This document shows, in pieces, positions 16,666-24,906 of a DNA stretch of 32,524 bases. Positions within the stretch are counted from its first letter, which is position 1; the number at the start of each line of letters is the position of its first letter. A program made the translations under genes and the position numbers. Below the pieces are notes generated by a model that ran no database searches, was not told the DNA's origin, and saw only the letters and a program-made list of their open reading frames with translations. Source of the DNA: Prochloraceae cyanobacterium PL24a_bin.78 (GTDB lineage: Bacteria; Cyanobacteriota; Cyanobacteriia; Cyanobacteriales; JANQIW01); the NCBI GenBank assembly GCA_028281945.1, contig JANQIW010000063.1, forward strand, positions 1 to 32,524, read 5' to 3'.

Positions 16666-17190
16666 ATGGAGGAAAAAAAAACCAAAATAGGAATAATCAT
16701 GGGAAGCGATTCCGATTTGCCAACCATGAAAGAAGCCATCAAAATTTGTGAAGAATTTGAAGTAGAAACAGAAGTAGCCATTGTCTCTGCCCATCGAACA
16801 CCACATAGAATGGTAGAATATGCTCAAACAGCAAAAAATCGAGGAATAAAAGTAATCATAGCAGGTGCAGGAGGTGCAGCACATCTTCCTGGGATGGTGG
16901 CATCCTTAACCCCCATACCTGTAATAGGGGTGCCTGTAGTAACTCGAAATTTACAAGGCATTGATTCCCTCTATTCCATAGTACAGATGCCAAAAGGAAT
17001 ACCCGTAGCTACTGTAGCCATTGGCAATGCTCAAAACGCCGGTTTACTAGCTATCCAAATTCTGGCAACACATGATCTCGAATTACAAAATAAAGTATTA
17101 CAATACCGCAAAAATTTGACAGAATCAGTATTAGCAAAACAAGCAAAATTAGAAGAACTAAATTATCAAGAATACTTAGAAAAAATGTGA
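16666..17190 (+). CDS. purE: N5-carboxyaminoimidazole ribonucleotide mutase
   Basis: 174 residues, class I PurE, which moves the carboxyl group of N5-CAIR to C4 in purine synthesis. Active-site motifs are [11 protein letters not shown] (11-21), [10 protein letters not shown] with the catalytic His43, and [12 protein letters not shown] (66-77), followed by GVPVVT and the [10 protein letters not shown] stretch. Normal length. The luminal TPR gene begins 46 bases downstream on the same strand and may be co-transcribed. No purK is in the window. Confidence 0.96.
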   Translation: MEEKKTKIGIIMGSDSDLPTMKEAIKICEEFEVETEVAIVSAHRTPHRMVEYAQTAKNRGIKVIIAGAGGAAHLPGMVASLTPIPVIGVPVVTRNLQGIDSLYSIVQMPKGIPVATVAIGNAQNAGLLAIQILATHDLELQNKVLQYRKNLTESVLAKQAKLEELNYQEYLEKM

Positions 17191-17236
17191 GCTTGATGAG
17201 ATTATAGAAATTGGTTAATAACAAGGAGATTATTCA

Positions 17237-18061
17237 ATGATTCGCTGGATTTTAAGTTTATTGTGTATGGTTTTAGTTTGGAATGCAACTTTACCCGCAA
17301 TGGCAGCAGACGCTACAACTTCAGATACAACCCCAAATATTACTGAAGAGCAATTACAAAGAGGGGAAGAAATCGCATCTAAAGCAATTAAGGCAGCAGA
17401 AAATGGTAACTTTGCTAAAGCAGAAGAGTATTGGGATGTTTTAGTAGAAGAATTCCCTACTAATCCAGCTGTTTGGAGTAATCGTGGCAATAGTCGTATT
17501 CGTCAATATAAAGTGGATGAGGCAATCCTTGATTATAACAAGGCTATTGAATTAGCACCTGATGCACCGGATCCTTATCTTAATCGTGGGGCAGCTTTAG
17601 AAGCAAAAGGGGAATATGATGATGCTATTGATGATTATAACAAAGTATTATCTATCATTCCAGATGATCCTATGGCCTACAATAACCGAGGTAATGCTAA
17701 AGCAGGGCAAAAACTCTGGGAAGAAGCCTTTGCTGATTACCAAAAAGCTTTTGAAATTGCTCCAAATTTTGCTTTTGCAAGGGCCAATAGTGCTTTAACT
17801 CTATATCAACTGGGAAACAAGGAAGAGGCACTTCGTGAAATTCAAAATATCGTCAGAAAATATCCGATGTTTCCTGATATGCGTGCTGCTTTGACTGCTA
17901 TCCTCTGGGAAAAAGGTAAAGATGGTGAGGCTGAAAGCAATTGGGTAGCTGCTGTGGGAATGGACGATCGTTATGAGGATATTGAGTGGGTGCAAAATAT
18001 TCGCCGTTGGCCTCCTGAGATGGTGGCTGCTTTGGATAAGTTTTTGAACTTTAATAAGTAA
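17237..18061 (+). CDS. Exported TPR-repeat protein
   Basis: 274 residues. The N-terminus is a classic Sec signal (hydrophobic 4-18, cleavage near AMA|AD at 23/24), so the mature protein should lie in the thylakoid lumen or periplasm. Four TPR units follow at about 75-107, 109-141, 143-175 and 177-209 (NRGNSRIRQYKVDEAILDYNKAIELAPD type), then a conserved C-terminal stretch IEWVQNIRRWPPEM. Similar single-copy proteins are general in cyanobacteria, with relatives in chloroplasts. No specific function is known to me. A good ribosome-binding site (AAGGAG) lies about 10 bases before the ATG. These TPRs are diverged and not part of the 9-12 kb duplication. Confidence 0.85.
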   Translation: MIRWILSLLCMVLVWNATLPAMAADATTSDTTPNITEEQLQRGEEIASKAIKAAENGNFAKAEEYWDVLVEEFPTNPAVWSNRGNSRIRQYKVDEAILDYNKAIELAPDAPDPYLNRGAALEAKGEYDDAIDDYNKVLSIIPDDPMAYNNRGNAKAGQKLWEEAFADYQKAFEIAPNFAFARANSALTLYQLGNKEEALREIQNIVRKYPMFPDMRAALTAILWEKGKDGEAESNWVAAVGMDDRYEDIEWVQNIRRWPPEMVAALDKFLNFNK

Positions 18062-18112
18062 TTCACTTTGAAGGCCAAGTTAATTCCTCGAAAATTCTTT
18101 CAATTTTTTATA

Positions 18113-18141
18113 TTGACCATTTACTTGCACATAGGTAAAAT
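18113..18141 (+). promoter_or_regulatory. Sigma-70 type promoter of the peroxiredoxin-like gene
   Basis: TTGACC (18113-18118) and TAAAAT (18136-18141) are separated by exactly 17 bases. The spacer contains TTACTTGCAC (18121-18130), which repeats the half-site of the palindrome just downstream. Confidence 0.6.
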
Positions 18142-18150
18142 AGAAATAAC

Positions 18151-18164
18151 TTACTTGCAAGTAA
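18151..18164. promoter_or_regulatory. Palindromic operator candidate TTACTTGCAAGTAA
   Basis: A perfect 14-bp palindrome at the expected transcription start. Its left half (TTACTTGCA) occurs again exactly 30 bases upstream, about three helical turns, inside the promoter spacer. This suggests a repressor binding as paired dimers; the regulator is not encoded nearby. Confidence 0.6.
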
Positions 18165-18190
18165 TTGTTTAAATCTTAGAAGAGGTTAAC

Positions 18191-18730
18191 ATGGTAACAA
18201 CTCAAGCTACGACAACTAAACCATTAACCGGAATTCCTGCACCTACCCTTGAAGTACAAACTCTTGAAGGAAAAGTATGGAAATTATCAGAACAAAAACC
18301 AGAAAATTATACTATTATCTTTTTTTATCGAGGCTTACATTGCCCTTTATGTAAAGCTCAGCTACAAGATATCAACGGAAAAATTGATGATTTTGCTAAA
18401 TTAGGAGTCAATGTTATTGCTATTAGTGGTGATACTCAAGAGCGCGCTAAAAAATCTCAAGAGGATTGGAGTATAACTAACGTGAAAATTGGCTATGGAA
18501 TCGATCCAGAAGTAATGCGAACTTGGGGTTTGTATATTTCTAAAGGTCAATTTAGTAACGAACCTCCTTTATTTGGTGAACCAGCAGTGTTTATGGTACG
18601 TCCTGATGGTATTTTAACCTATGCTGTAATTGGTTCTCATCCTTTCGGTCGTCCTCCTATTAGTGAATTAATTTCTGGAATTGATTATATTCTCAAAAAT
18701 AATTATCCAGTAAGAGGGACTGAAATATAA
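18191..18730 (+). CDS. Peroxiredoxin-like (AhpC/TSA) redoxin
   Basis: 179 residues with a thioredoxin fold. IPAPTLEVQTLEG starts the AhpC/TSA domain; FFYRGLHCPLCKAQL carries a CxxC pair in place of the usual PxxTxxC of classic peroxiredoxins. VIAISGDTQERAKKSQEDW and PAVFMVRPDGILTYA complete the domain. This is the peroxiredoxin-like branch found in cyanobacteria, expected to reduce peroxides or act as a thiol-disulfide enzyme in the cytoplasm. A purine-rich AGAAGAGG precedes the ATG. The promoter with a paired palindromic site points to tight, probably redox- or metabolite-responsive control. Confidence 0.85.
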   Translation: MVTTQATTTKPLTGIPAPTLEVQTLEGKVWKLSEQKPENYTIIFFYRGLHCPLCKAQLQDINGKIDDFAKLGVNVIAISGDTQERAKKSQEDWSITNVKIGYGIDPEVMRTWGLYISKGQFSNEPPLFGEPAVFMVRPDGILTYAVIGSHPFGRPPISELISGIDYILKNNYPVRGTEI

Positions 18731-19108
18731 TTTAATCAGTCAAAATTATAGTATTGGTTAAAGATAAATTCCAATACTTATTCTTTCTTGTCTCAAGAAA
18801 CTCCCCATCATTGATTAAGTAATAAGTAATAAGCAATAAGTAAATAAAATACACTCTTTTTCTCCCAAGTCTCCCTTGTCTCCCCACTCTCCCTTGTCTC
18901 AAGAAACTCCCCATTCTCCCCATTCTCCCCATTCTCCCCATTCCCATCATCACCAGAAAGCATTCACCCCATCTCCCATTCTCCCCATTCTCCTCAATAT
19001 CTACCACTATTAAAGCAAAATATCTAAATTTTTCATTCGGCTTTCCCCACCAAAAGAGTTATCTTTTTTTGTTAAAATCTGATAAAGATATAAGTAGGCA
19101 GGAATTGA
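18731..19108. other. Repeat-filled intergenic stretch upstream of clpP
   Basis: Almost entirely low-complexity pyrimidine-rich repeats (18787-18995), then about 110 bases of AT-rich DNA that must hold the clpP promoter. The 91-codon minus-strand frame across it is a by-product of the repeats (MGRMGRMGRMG). Confidence 0.6.
18787..18995 (+). repeat. Pyrimidine-rich dispersed repeat, copy 3 (compound)
   Basis: TCTCAAGAAACTCCCCA occurs at 18791-18807 and again, exactly, at 18897-18913. Between them are AATAAGT heptads and CTCCCTTGTCTCCCC. The second is followed by a 9-bp tandem CCCCATTCT array (about 18909-18942). Confidence 0.75.
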
Positions 19109-19714
19109 ATGATACCAACCGTTATTGAAAGTTCAGGGCGTGGCGAACGCGCATTTGATATTTACTCAAGACTCCTAAGAGAAAGAATCGTATTTCTAGG
19201 GCAGCAAGTCACAGATGAATTAGCCAACTTAATAGTAGCTCAATTGCTTTTTCTCGAATCCGATGATCCAGACAAAGATATTTACCTATATATAAACTCT
19301 CCAGGAGGCTCCGTATCTGCAGGATTGGGTATTTTCGATACCATGAATCAGATTCGCCCAGATGTGTGTACCATTTGTATTGGTTTAGCCGCAAGTATGG
19401 GAGCATTTCTTTTAAGTGCCGGAGAAAAAGGCAAACGCATGAGCTTACCTAATTCTCGAATCATGATTCACCAACCTTTAGGAGGTGCTCAAGGTCAAGC
19501 AACTGACATCGAAATTCAGGCAAAAGAAATTTTATATCTCAAAGAAAAGCTTAATAAACATCTTGCCGAACATACTGGTCAACCATATGAACGAATTGCA
19601 GAAGACACAGAAAGAGATTTCTTTATGTCTCCGGATGATGCTTTAGATTATGGTTTAATTGATCAGGTAATTAATCGCAAACCTTCTGCTAGTCAACCTC
19701 CTTCACAGGGTTAA
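19109..19714 (+). CDS. clpP: ATP-dependent Clp protease proteolytic subunit
   Basis: 201 residues, the serine peptidase subunit of Clp. The catalytic triad is Ser96 (GLAASMGAF), His121 ([10 protein letters not shown]) and Asp170 (DTERDFFMS). The N-terminus [27 protein letters not shown] is nearly that of cyanobacterial ClpP2. In several cyanobacteria that gene is followed by clpX; here it is followed only by 194 bases and an oppositely oriented gene, so its ATPase partner is encoded elsewhere. It has no propeptide beyond the usual few residues. The ATG has AGGCAGG upstream. Confidence 0.95.
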   Translation: MIPTVIESSGRGERAFDIYSRLLRERIVFLGQQVTDELANLIVAQLLFLESDDPDKDIYLYINSPGGSVSAGLGIFDTMNQIRPDVCTICIGLAASMGAFLLSAGEKGKRMSLPNSRIMIHQPLGGAQGQATDIEIQAKEILYLKEKLNKHLAEHTGQPYERIAEDTERDFFMSPDDALDYGLIDQVINRKPSASQPPSQG

Positions 19715-19741
19715 GTAAATCTCAAGAGAGATATAAGTAAA

Positions 19742-19767
19742 TTAAGTAAAGCAAAATTTTTACTTAA
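19742..19767 (+). terminator. AT-rich stem-loop after clpP
   Basis: TTAAGTAAA and TTTACTTAA form a perfect 9-bp stem around GCAAAATT, 27 bases after the clpP stop. The stem has one G-C pair, so it is a weak terminator candidate or an mRNA 3'-end structure. Confidence 0.35.
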
Positions 19768-19908
19768 TAATCATTTTCTAAGCTATTTAAAATTTAAATT
19801 AATAAGGCTACTGTATTCTTTTAAAAAGAATTGAGAGAATTTAAGTATAAAATTTTTATCAATTCTTTGAATACTTTTATTCTTGTTCGCTAAAACTAAA
19901 TTAGAAAA

Positions 19909-21126
19909 TTAAAGATTTTTTAAATGTTCAAGAAATTTAATTAATTCTTCATCATTAAGTAAATGACGAGATTTTTTCCCATAAGTCTTGAGCAAATAAT
20001 TAACTCCATCTTCTTTTGTCCAACCAAGACGTTTCATTTCTCCATCCGTTCTAGCCATAATTTCAGTAAAATCATACACAGGTTTATTAGAAATGTCAAT
20101 TGTTTCAGGTGATGTTAGAGAATTTGAATCATTTTCTAGGTTGGATTCTGGATAAAATTCTGGATTAGATTCTGAATAAGATTCTAGATTAGAGTTTTCA
20201 TTAGGATCAAACTCATTAGTTGATATGGTAGCATCAGTTTGAATATTAAGATTATGATCATCATTCTCGATTAATTCTGGAGAATCTAAAATATTATCTT
20301 CTTGGATTTGTGAAAAAGAGTCACCAAAATTGGAAGATGTATTTTCTCCTACTGCTAATTCTGATAATTCTTCCGTTTCTGAGAAGTTTTCATGAGTTAA
20401 TGGTAAAGAAGATTCTCTTAAATCTGATAATTCCTCCGTCTCTGGCAAGTTTCCATGAGTTGAAGTTAAAGACTCCTCTAATTTGGGAAAGGATTCTTTT
20501 GGAGATGAATCATCTTCAGTTGGAGTTAAAGAATCCCTTAAATTTGACTCGGATTCTTGAAAATAAGAGTTAGCCTCAATAGATTGGATAGAATCTATAG
20601 AATCCATAGAATCCATAGAATCCATAAAATCTGTAGAATCTCTAGGAGAAAAAGATTCAGTTAAAATTGGGGATGATTCTCCAGAAGGAGAATTGTCTTG
20701 AGTGACAGTTAAAGACTCAACTGTTATTGGGGATGATGCTTGTTGATGTAAGTTTTCCTCAACAATAGATGGAGATGGAATAGATTTGATCTTATTATTA
20801 ACAGTATGATCTGTTTTAGGATTTTCCCCATGGATTTCTTCTGACTTATCTAAATCCTCAAAATTAGAATTTATCACTGGCTTTGAAATATTTTTGTCAA
20901 TTTTAGAGGGTAAATTAAGATCAATTAAAGCTAAAGCCCTATTCCTAGCACGATCTTCTGCCTCTTCTACTGTAGAAGCCGCTGCTAAACCACTTGCTAA
21001 AACAGTATCATTCACTTTAACTAAAGCTTTGACAATATAGGAACAACGATCGATTTTCACTAAATCGCTAGTAAGACTACCTTGAGGATAACGATTTCTA
21101 AACTTATTTAACATAATGTTCAACAA
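19909..21126 (-). CDS. Conserved two-ended protein with acidic Ser/Glu-rich linker
   Basis: 405 residues, function unknown. Residues about 8-75 form a compact alpha/beta-looking domain (RYPQGSLTSDLVKIDRCSYIVKALVKVNDTVLASG, then EEAEDRARNRALALI). Residues about 350-405 form a basic helical domain (FTEIMARTDGEMKRLGWTKEDG, LLKTYGKKSRHLLNDEELIKFLEHLKNL). Both look conserved in cyanobacteria. The roughly 270 residues between are acidic, low-complexity and repetitive (SMDSMDSIDSI, then several ESL/ETEELSDL units), probably disordered. The layout suggests nucleic-acid binding at the ends, but I cannot name a family. Two tandem TTG codons behind GGAGA (start 21126 or 21123) compete with the ATG at 21114. 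Monocistronic. Confidence 0.75.
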   Translation of the reverse strand: MLNIMLNKFRNRYPQGSLTSDLVKIDRCSYIVKALVKVNDTVLASGLAAASTVEEAEDRARNRALALIDLNLPSKIDKNISKPVINSNFEDLDKSEEIHGENPKTDHTVNNKIKSIPSPSIVEENLHQQASSPITVESLTVTQDNSPSGESSPILTESFSPRDSTDFMDSMDSMDSIDSIQSIEANSYFQESESNLRDSLTPTEDDSSPKESFPKLEESLTSTHGNLPETEELSDLRESSLPLTHENFSETEELSELAVGENTSSNFGDSFSQIQEDNILDSPELIENDDHNLNIQTDATISTNEFDPNENSNLESYSESNPEFYPESNLENDSNSLTSPETIDISNKPVYDFTEIMARTDGEMKRLGWTKEDGVNYLLKTYGKKSRHLLNDEELIKFLEHLKNL

Positions 21127-21698
21127 AAATCTCCATAGTTTTTTTTATAAAAAATATATCTTAGCAATTTTGTTTCTCAATTTAGAAAAACCAAAATCGC
21201 CAAAATGTAGGATAATAAACTAGCTCTGGTTAAATCATCCTAAATTAAGGTAGGTATATAATACCAAAAAATAGGATGAGCCATCCATAGGGGATTTAGA
21301 TCATTTTTCCCGTAATTTTCATAGATACCCTCGTGGGGAGATTGGGGAGAATGGGAGAGTAAATTTTGGTTAACTATCCAAGATTTAGGATTTTCAAACC
21401 CTATCATTCTTAAAGACTCTCTTCATATTTAGACTCCATCAAAATAATTTTAGCTAAAACACCCCATGAGTGCATATGAAATTAGATGGTTTGATTTAAG
21501 CAAATTTACTTATTTCCCTTATGCCATGATTGCTGATAGTCAAGGTAGGAGAGGAAAGTAAAAATCGAAGTTCTTCACGAATTATTGTTGTTGTAAAATT
21601 TACTGGTTGAATTAGGGACTCCAAACTGTATAAGATAACATTTACTGTTGGAAGAATACCAGAAAAAAAAGCTCATTGAATTAAGAGGATGGTTGTGG
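21127..21698. other. Intergenic stretch with dispersed-repeat copy D
   Basis: Divergent promoter region between the acidic-linker gene and the RNB-domain gene, partly filled by repeat copy D. No RNA gene or conserved ORF seen. Confidence 0.5.
21303..21433 (+). repeat. Dispersed intergenic repeat, copy D
   Basis: ATTTTTCCCGTAATTTTCATAG, ATACCCTCGTGGGGAGATTG, a G-rich segment, then TAAATTTTGGTTAACTATCC, GATTTAGGATTTTC and CCCTATCATTCTTAAAGACTC. Block order is identical to copy A. Confidence 0.75.
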
Positions 21699-23945
21699 AT
21701 GGAATTTTCAATCGCTACATTACTATCATATTTTAGCGAAGATAAATTAGTCGCAGGTAAAGTACTAGAGAAAAAATTAGAATGCGCTAATGATCAAGAT
21801 ATCGAAAGATTACAAGTAGCCCTTGATATTCTAGAAAAAATAGGGGTTTTAACCAAGGAATTTGGCAAGTATCGTCGAGTCTATCAAGAAGATGTGGTAG
21901 AAGCAAAATTACGTTGTTCGAGTAAAGGATTTTGCTTTGCTATCCAAAATAAAGAAGAGGCTGAAGATATTTATGTTCGAGAAAGTCATCTCAGTAATGC
22001 TTGGAATGGCGATCGGGTTTTAGTTAAAGTTATTAAAGAAGGTAGTCGCCGCCGCTCTCCTGAAGGAGAAGTAATGCTAATTGTCGAGCGTGCTAATCCT
22101 ACGGTTTTGGCGAGAATTGTTAAAGATAATGATCATTTCCGAGCAGTGCCTCTAGACGATCGTCTATTATTTGAATTAAATTTACAAATCAATGGGGACA
22201 ATTTAGATGAAGCCATCAATCATCTGGTTCATGTCAAGGTACTTAGGTATCCAATTGCACAATTTCCTCCTATTGGTAAGGTAAGTCGTATTCTCGGCAG
22301 TGATGCGGAAGAAGCGGCTGATACGGATATTGTGTGTTGTAAACACGATCTACCTCAGTTTTTTTCGGAAAATCTCAGAGAAATAGCTCAAGAGTTACGA
22401 CAAGTTGACTTTGAAACTGAATTACAAAGTAGAGAAGATTTACGAGATTTATTAACTATAAGTATCTCAGAAGAAGTAATTATAGATAATATTCCTTTAA
22501 TAGAAAATGCTTTTAGCTTAGAAAAAATATCTGAAGGAAGATGGCAATTAGGTATACATATTAGCGATGTGGATTATTTCGTCGATCCAGAATCTCCTTT
22601 AGATAAAGAAGCTAGAAAAAGAGGCACAGCAATTTATCTTGTCAATAAAGTTTTGCCTTTATTCCCTGAGGATTGTAACCATCATCTTTCTTTAACCCCA
22701 GGAAAAGATTGCTTAAGTGTTTCGGTTTTAATTACCATGGATGATACTGGCCAAATTATAGAATATTCCATTGTCCCCAGTATAATTAAGGTGGATCATC
22801 ATCTAAGTTATCAACAAATACAAGGTTTGTTAGGTGCAGGGGAAGTAGATTTAGATATGAGCAGGGTTTTGGAAATGCTAAATCAGCTTTTCTTCTCTTT
22901 AGCTCCATTAATCAAAAGCCAAAGGTTAGAAAGAGGAGGGTTTGATATAACTTTAGATGAAAGTAATTATTATTATATTGATGATGGAAGGTTGGGGGCA
23001 ATTGTAGTAACTCCGTCTTTACCAATTCGTTCTCTTTTAACTGAAGTGGTGGTTTTAGCAAATAGAATAGTTTCTGAACATTTATATGCTTTAGGAGTGC
23101 CGGCAATTTATTGTTCTCAATCTGAACCAGATTGGGATGAACTACAAGATTTATTCCAATTAGTGAATAATTTAGGCTTAAATTTTAAGTTAGACTTGGA
23201 AGAAGACATAACTCCTCAGGACTTTTATAATTTAACTCAGGAATTTGCTAAAACTTCTTTTGAAAAAGTTCTACATTATTTACTCCAGTCTGGGATTAAA
23301 CCTATAACATATACAATAAATCCAAGTTCTCATTTTGGTTTGGCATTAAAAAATTATACTCATTGTGTCAGTCCTGGGAAAAGATATGTGGATTTATTGA
23401 TCCAAAGAGTTCTTAAAAAGGTTTTCCAAGAAGGAAGGGATCGTCGACATAGTAATGTTAAACAAGGAGTGGATTTAAGTAGCAGTAATTGTCATGGCAA
23501 AATAAATTGGAATATTTTACCTCCTAGTATCCAAACAGGTTTTGACAGCGAATTCCATTCTCTAATATCTCACCTTAATGAGAGAGAAAAAATTGCCGAA
23601 GATGCAGAAACAGATTTGGAAGGCTTAAAAAAAGCTGAAAAAATGAAACAACGAACTGGAGAAATTTTTAATGGTTTGATTACTGGAGTTCAATCTTATG
23701 GCTTTTTTGTAGAGATTGAGGATTTATTGGTGGAAGGATTGGTTCATGTTTCTTCTCTGAAGGATGATTGGTATGAGTATCGTTCCCGTCATAATTGTTT
23801 GGTAGGGCGTAAAAATCGTACGGCTTATCGTTTAGGCGATCGAGTGGAGGTGGAAGTTAAAAGTGTGGATTATTACCGACAACAAATTGATTTAGTAACT
23901 GTTCGTGGAGGTAGTACTCTTTTAGAGGAGGATTTAGAAGATTAA
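21699..23945 (+). CDS. RNase II/R family (RNB + S1) protein with degenerate active site
   Basis: 748 residues from the ATG at 21699, chosen because GAGG lies 10 bases upstream and MEFSIATLLSYF looks like the conserved N-terminus; a TTG 51 bases earlier lacks a ribosome-binding site. Order: N-terminal helical domain, cold-shock-like beta barrels (CSSKGFCFAIQ... ESHLSNAWNGDRVLV), RNB domain, C-terminal S1 domain (about 652-735, NGLITGVQSYGFFVEIEDLLVEGLVHVSSL). The RNB core is recognisable (RWQLGIHISDVDYFVDPESPLDKEARKRGT). However, the DARDFDDA metal site is replaced by an NIPLIENAF-type run (264-272), and SPIRRYPD reads SPGKRYVD (558-565). It probably binds RNA without degrading it. Synechocystis Zam (acetazolamide-resistance protein) is a possible relative; I cannot confirm that. 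Confidence 0.85.
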   Translation: MEFSIATLLSYFSEDKLVAGKVLEKKLECANDQDIERLQVALDILEKIGVLTKEFGKYRRVYQEDVVEAKLRCSSKGFCFAIQNKEEAEDIYVRESHLSNAWNGDRVLVKVIKEGSRRRSPEGEVMLIVERANPTVLARIVKDNDHFRAVPLDDRLLFELNLQINGDNLDEAINHLVHVKVLRYPIAQFPPIGKVSRILGSDAEEAADTDIVCCKHDLPQFFSENLREIAQELRQVDFETELQSREDLRDLLTISISEEVIIDNIPLIENAFSLEKISEGRWQLGIHISDVDYFVDPESPLDKEARKRGTAIYLVNKVLPLFPEDCNHHLSLTPGKDCLSVSVLITMDDTGQIIEYSIVPSIIKVDHHLSYQQIQGLLGAGEVDLDMSRVLEMLNQLFFSLAPLIKSQRLERGGFDITLDESNYYYIDDGRLGAIVVTPSLPIRSLLTEVVVLANRIVSEHLYALGVPAIYCSQSEPDWDELQDLFQLVNNLGLNFKLDLEEDITPQDFYNLTQEFAKTSFEKVLHYLLQSGIKPITYTINPSSHFGLALKNYTHCVSPGKRYVDLLIQRVLKKVFQEGRDRRHSNVKQGVDLSSSNCHGKINWNILPPSIQTGFDSEFHSLISHLNEREKIAEDAETDLEGLKKAEKMKQRTGEIFNGLITGVQSYGFFVEIEDLLVEGLVHVSSLKDDWYEYRSRHNCLVGRKNRTAYRLGDRVEVEVKSVDYYRQQIDLVTVRGGSTLLEEDLED

Positions 23946-23981
23946 TTAGGGTTTGTAAATAGAAAATTGAGGTTAAATAAA

Positions 23982-24773
23982 ATGAAAGGAAATACTAAAA
24001 AAAATCGTTTATTTTCTTGGTTTTCATTGCTTGTATGCTTATTGTTTTTTCTGACAGGCTGTGTTAAATATGATGTTGGTATTGAATTTAAAGATGAAAA
24101 TCATGGGAAAATAGTCCAACATATTAAGTTGGGAAAACAGTTAACTAGTTTTAGTCAAGCTGAAGGAAATGAATGGTTGGCGAGTATTGAAAGTCGATCG
24201 GCTAAACTTCATGGTAAAACTAAAAGAATTTCAGCAGAAGAAATTGAGGTAACTATTCCTTTTAATAATGGGAAAGACATGGTGTATAAATTTAATCAAT
24301 TTTTTAATCCCAATCCTGATGATCAAGTAAAAGGAACAAATGTTGATGCCATGGATTTATTACAGTTAAATTCCCAAATGTCTTTAATCCAAAATAATTG
24401 GATCTTTTTCGAGCGTAATCGTTTGAAATTAGATGTAGATTTACGTGGTTTAGGGGTTCTTTCTAATCAAGGAAATTTAATAGTTAGTCCAGGTTCAATT
24501 ATAGATTTAGAATTAACCTTAAATACTCCTTGGCAAGCTAAAAATATTTCAGGGAATAATAAAATTTCTCCAGAGATTCGAGAAAATGGAAAGGTTTTAG
24601 TTTGGAAACTTATACCAGGGCAAATTAATCAGATTGAAACGGTTTTCTGGGTGCCTAGTATTTTAGGCATAGGTACTGTTGTGATTATCTTATTAATGTT
24701 GATTGGTTTCTTTGTCAAATACAAACATTTTCCGGGCATTCCTCAACCAGCAAATATAGTGATGGATACTTAA
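23982..24773 (+). CDS. DUF3153 lipoprotein
   Basis: 263 residues from the ATG at 23982, preceded by GAGG at good spacing; an in-frame TTG at 23967 is less likely. An N-terminal signal ends in the lipobox LTGC (Cys27), so the mature protein is lipid-anchored outside the cytoplasm. One transmembrane segment is predicted near the C-terminus (VPSILGIGTVVIILLMLIGFF). The body (YDVGIEFKDENHGKIVQHIKLG...) matches the cyanobacterial DUF3153 family, whose function is unknown. It starts 36 bases after the RNB-protein stop on the same strand and may be co-transcribed with it. Confidence 0.85.
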   Translation: MKGNTKKNRLFSWFSLLVCLLFFLTGCVKYDVGIEFKDENHGKIVQHIKLGKQLTSFSQAEGNEWLASIESRSAKLHGKTKRISAEEIEVTIPFNNGKDMVYKFNQFFNPNPDDQVKGTNVDAMDLLQLNSQMSLIQNNWIFFERNRLKLDVDLRGLGVLSNQGNLIVSPGSIIDLELTLNTPWQAKNISGNNKISPEIRENGKVLVWKLIPGQINQIETVFWVPSILGIGTVVIILLMLIGFFVKYKHFPGIPQPANIVMDT

Positions 24774-24778
24774 AAATA

Positions 24779-24833
24779 AGGGAAGATTGAGAATAATTTT
24801 AATTTAACTAATGTTCCTAATCTTCCTGTTTTT
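24779..24833. terminator. Hairpin between convergent genes
   Basis: GGAAGATT (24781-24788) pairs with AATCTTCC (24819-24826) across a 30-base loop and is followed by TGTTTTTG. It is placed to terminate the DUF3153 gene and perhaps the facing BON gene. Confidence 0.4.
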
Positions 24834-24906
24834 GCAAAAATATTACTACTAATTTTCAATGTATGCTAATTTTTCTCTTGTTTCCTTTGTTTTCCTTGTA
24901 TTCTCG

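Noticed and set aside
18732-19007. 91-codon minus-strand open frame with MGRMGRMG repeats
   Set aside because: It is produced by the CCCCATTCT tandem array; the same DNA type occurs elsewhere without a frame.
21648-21698. TTG start for the RNB-domain protein
   Set aside because: No ribosome-binding site precedes it; the ATG at 21699 has GAGG upstream and starts the conserved sequence.
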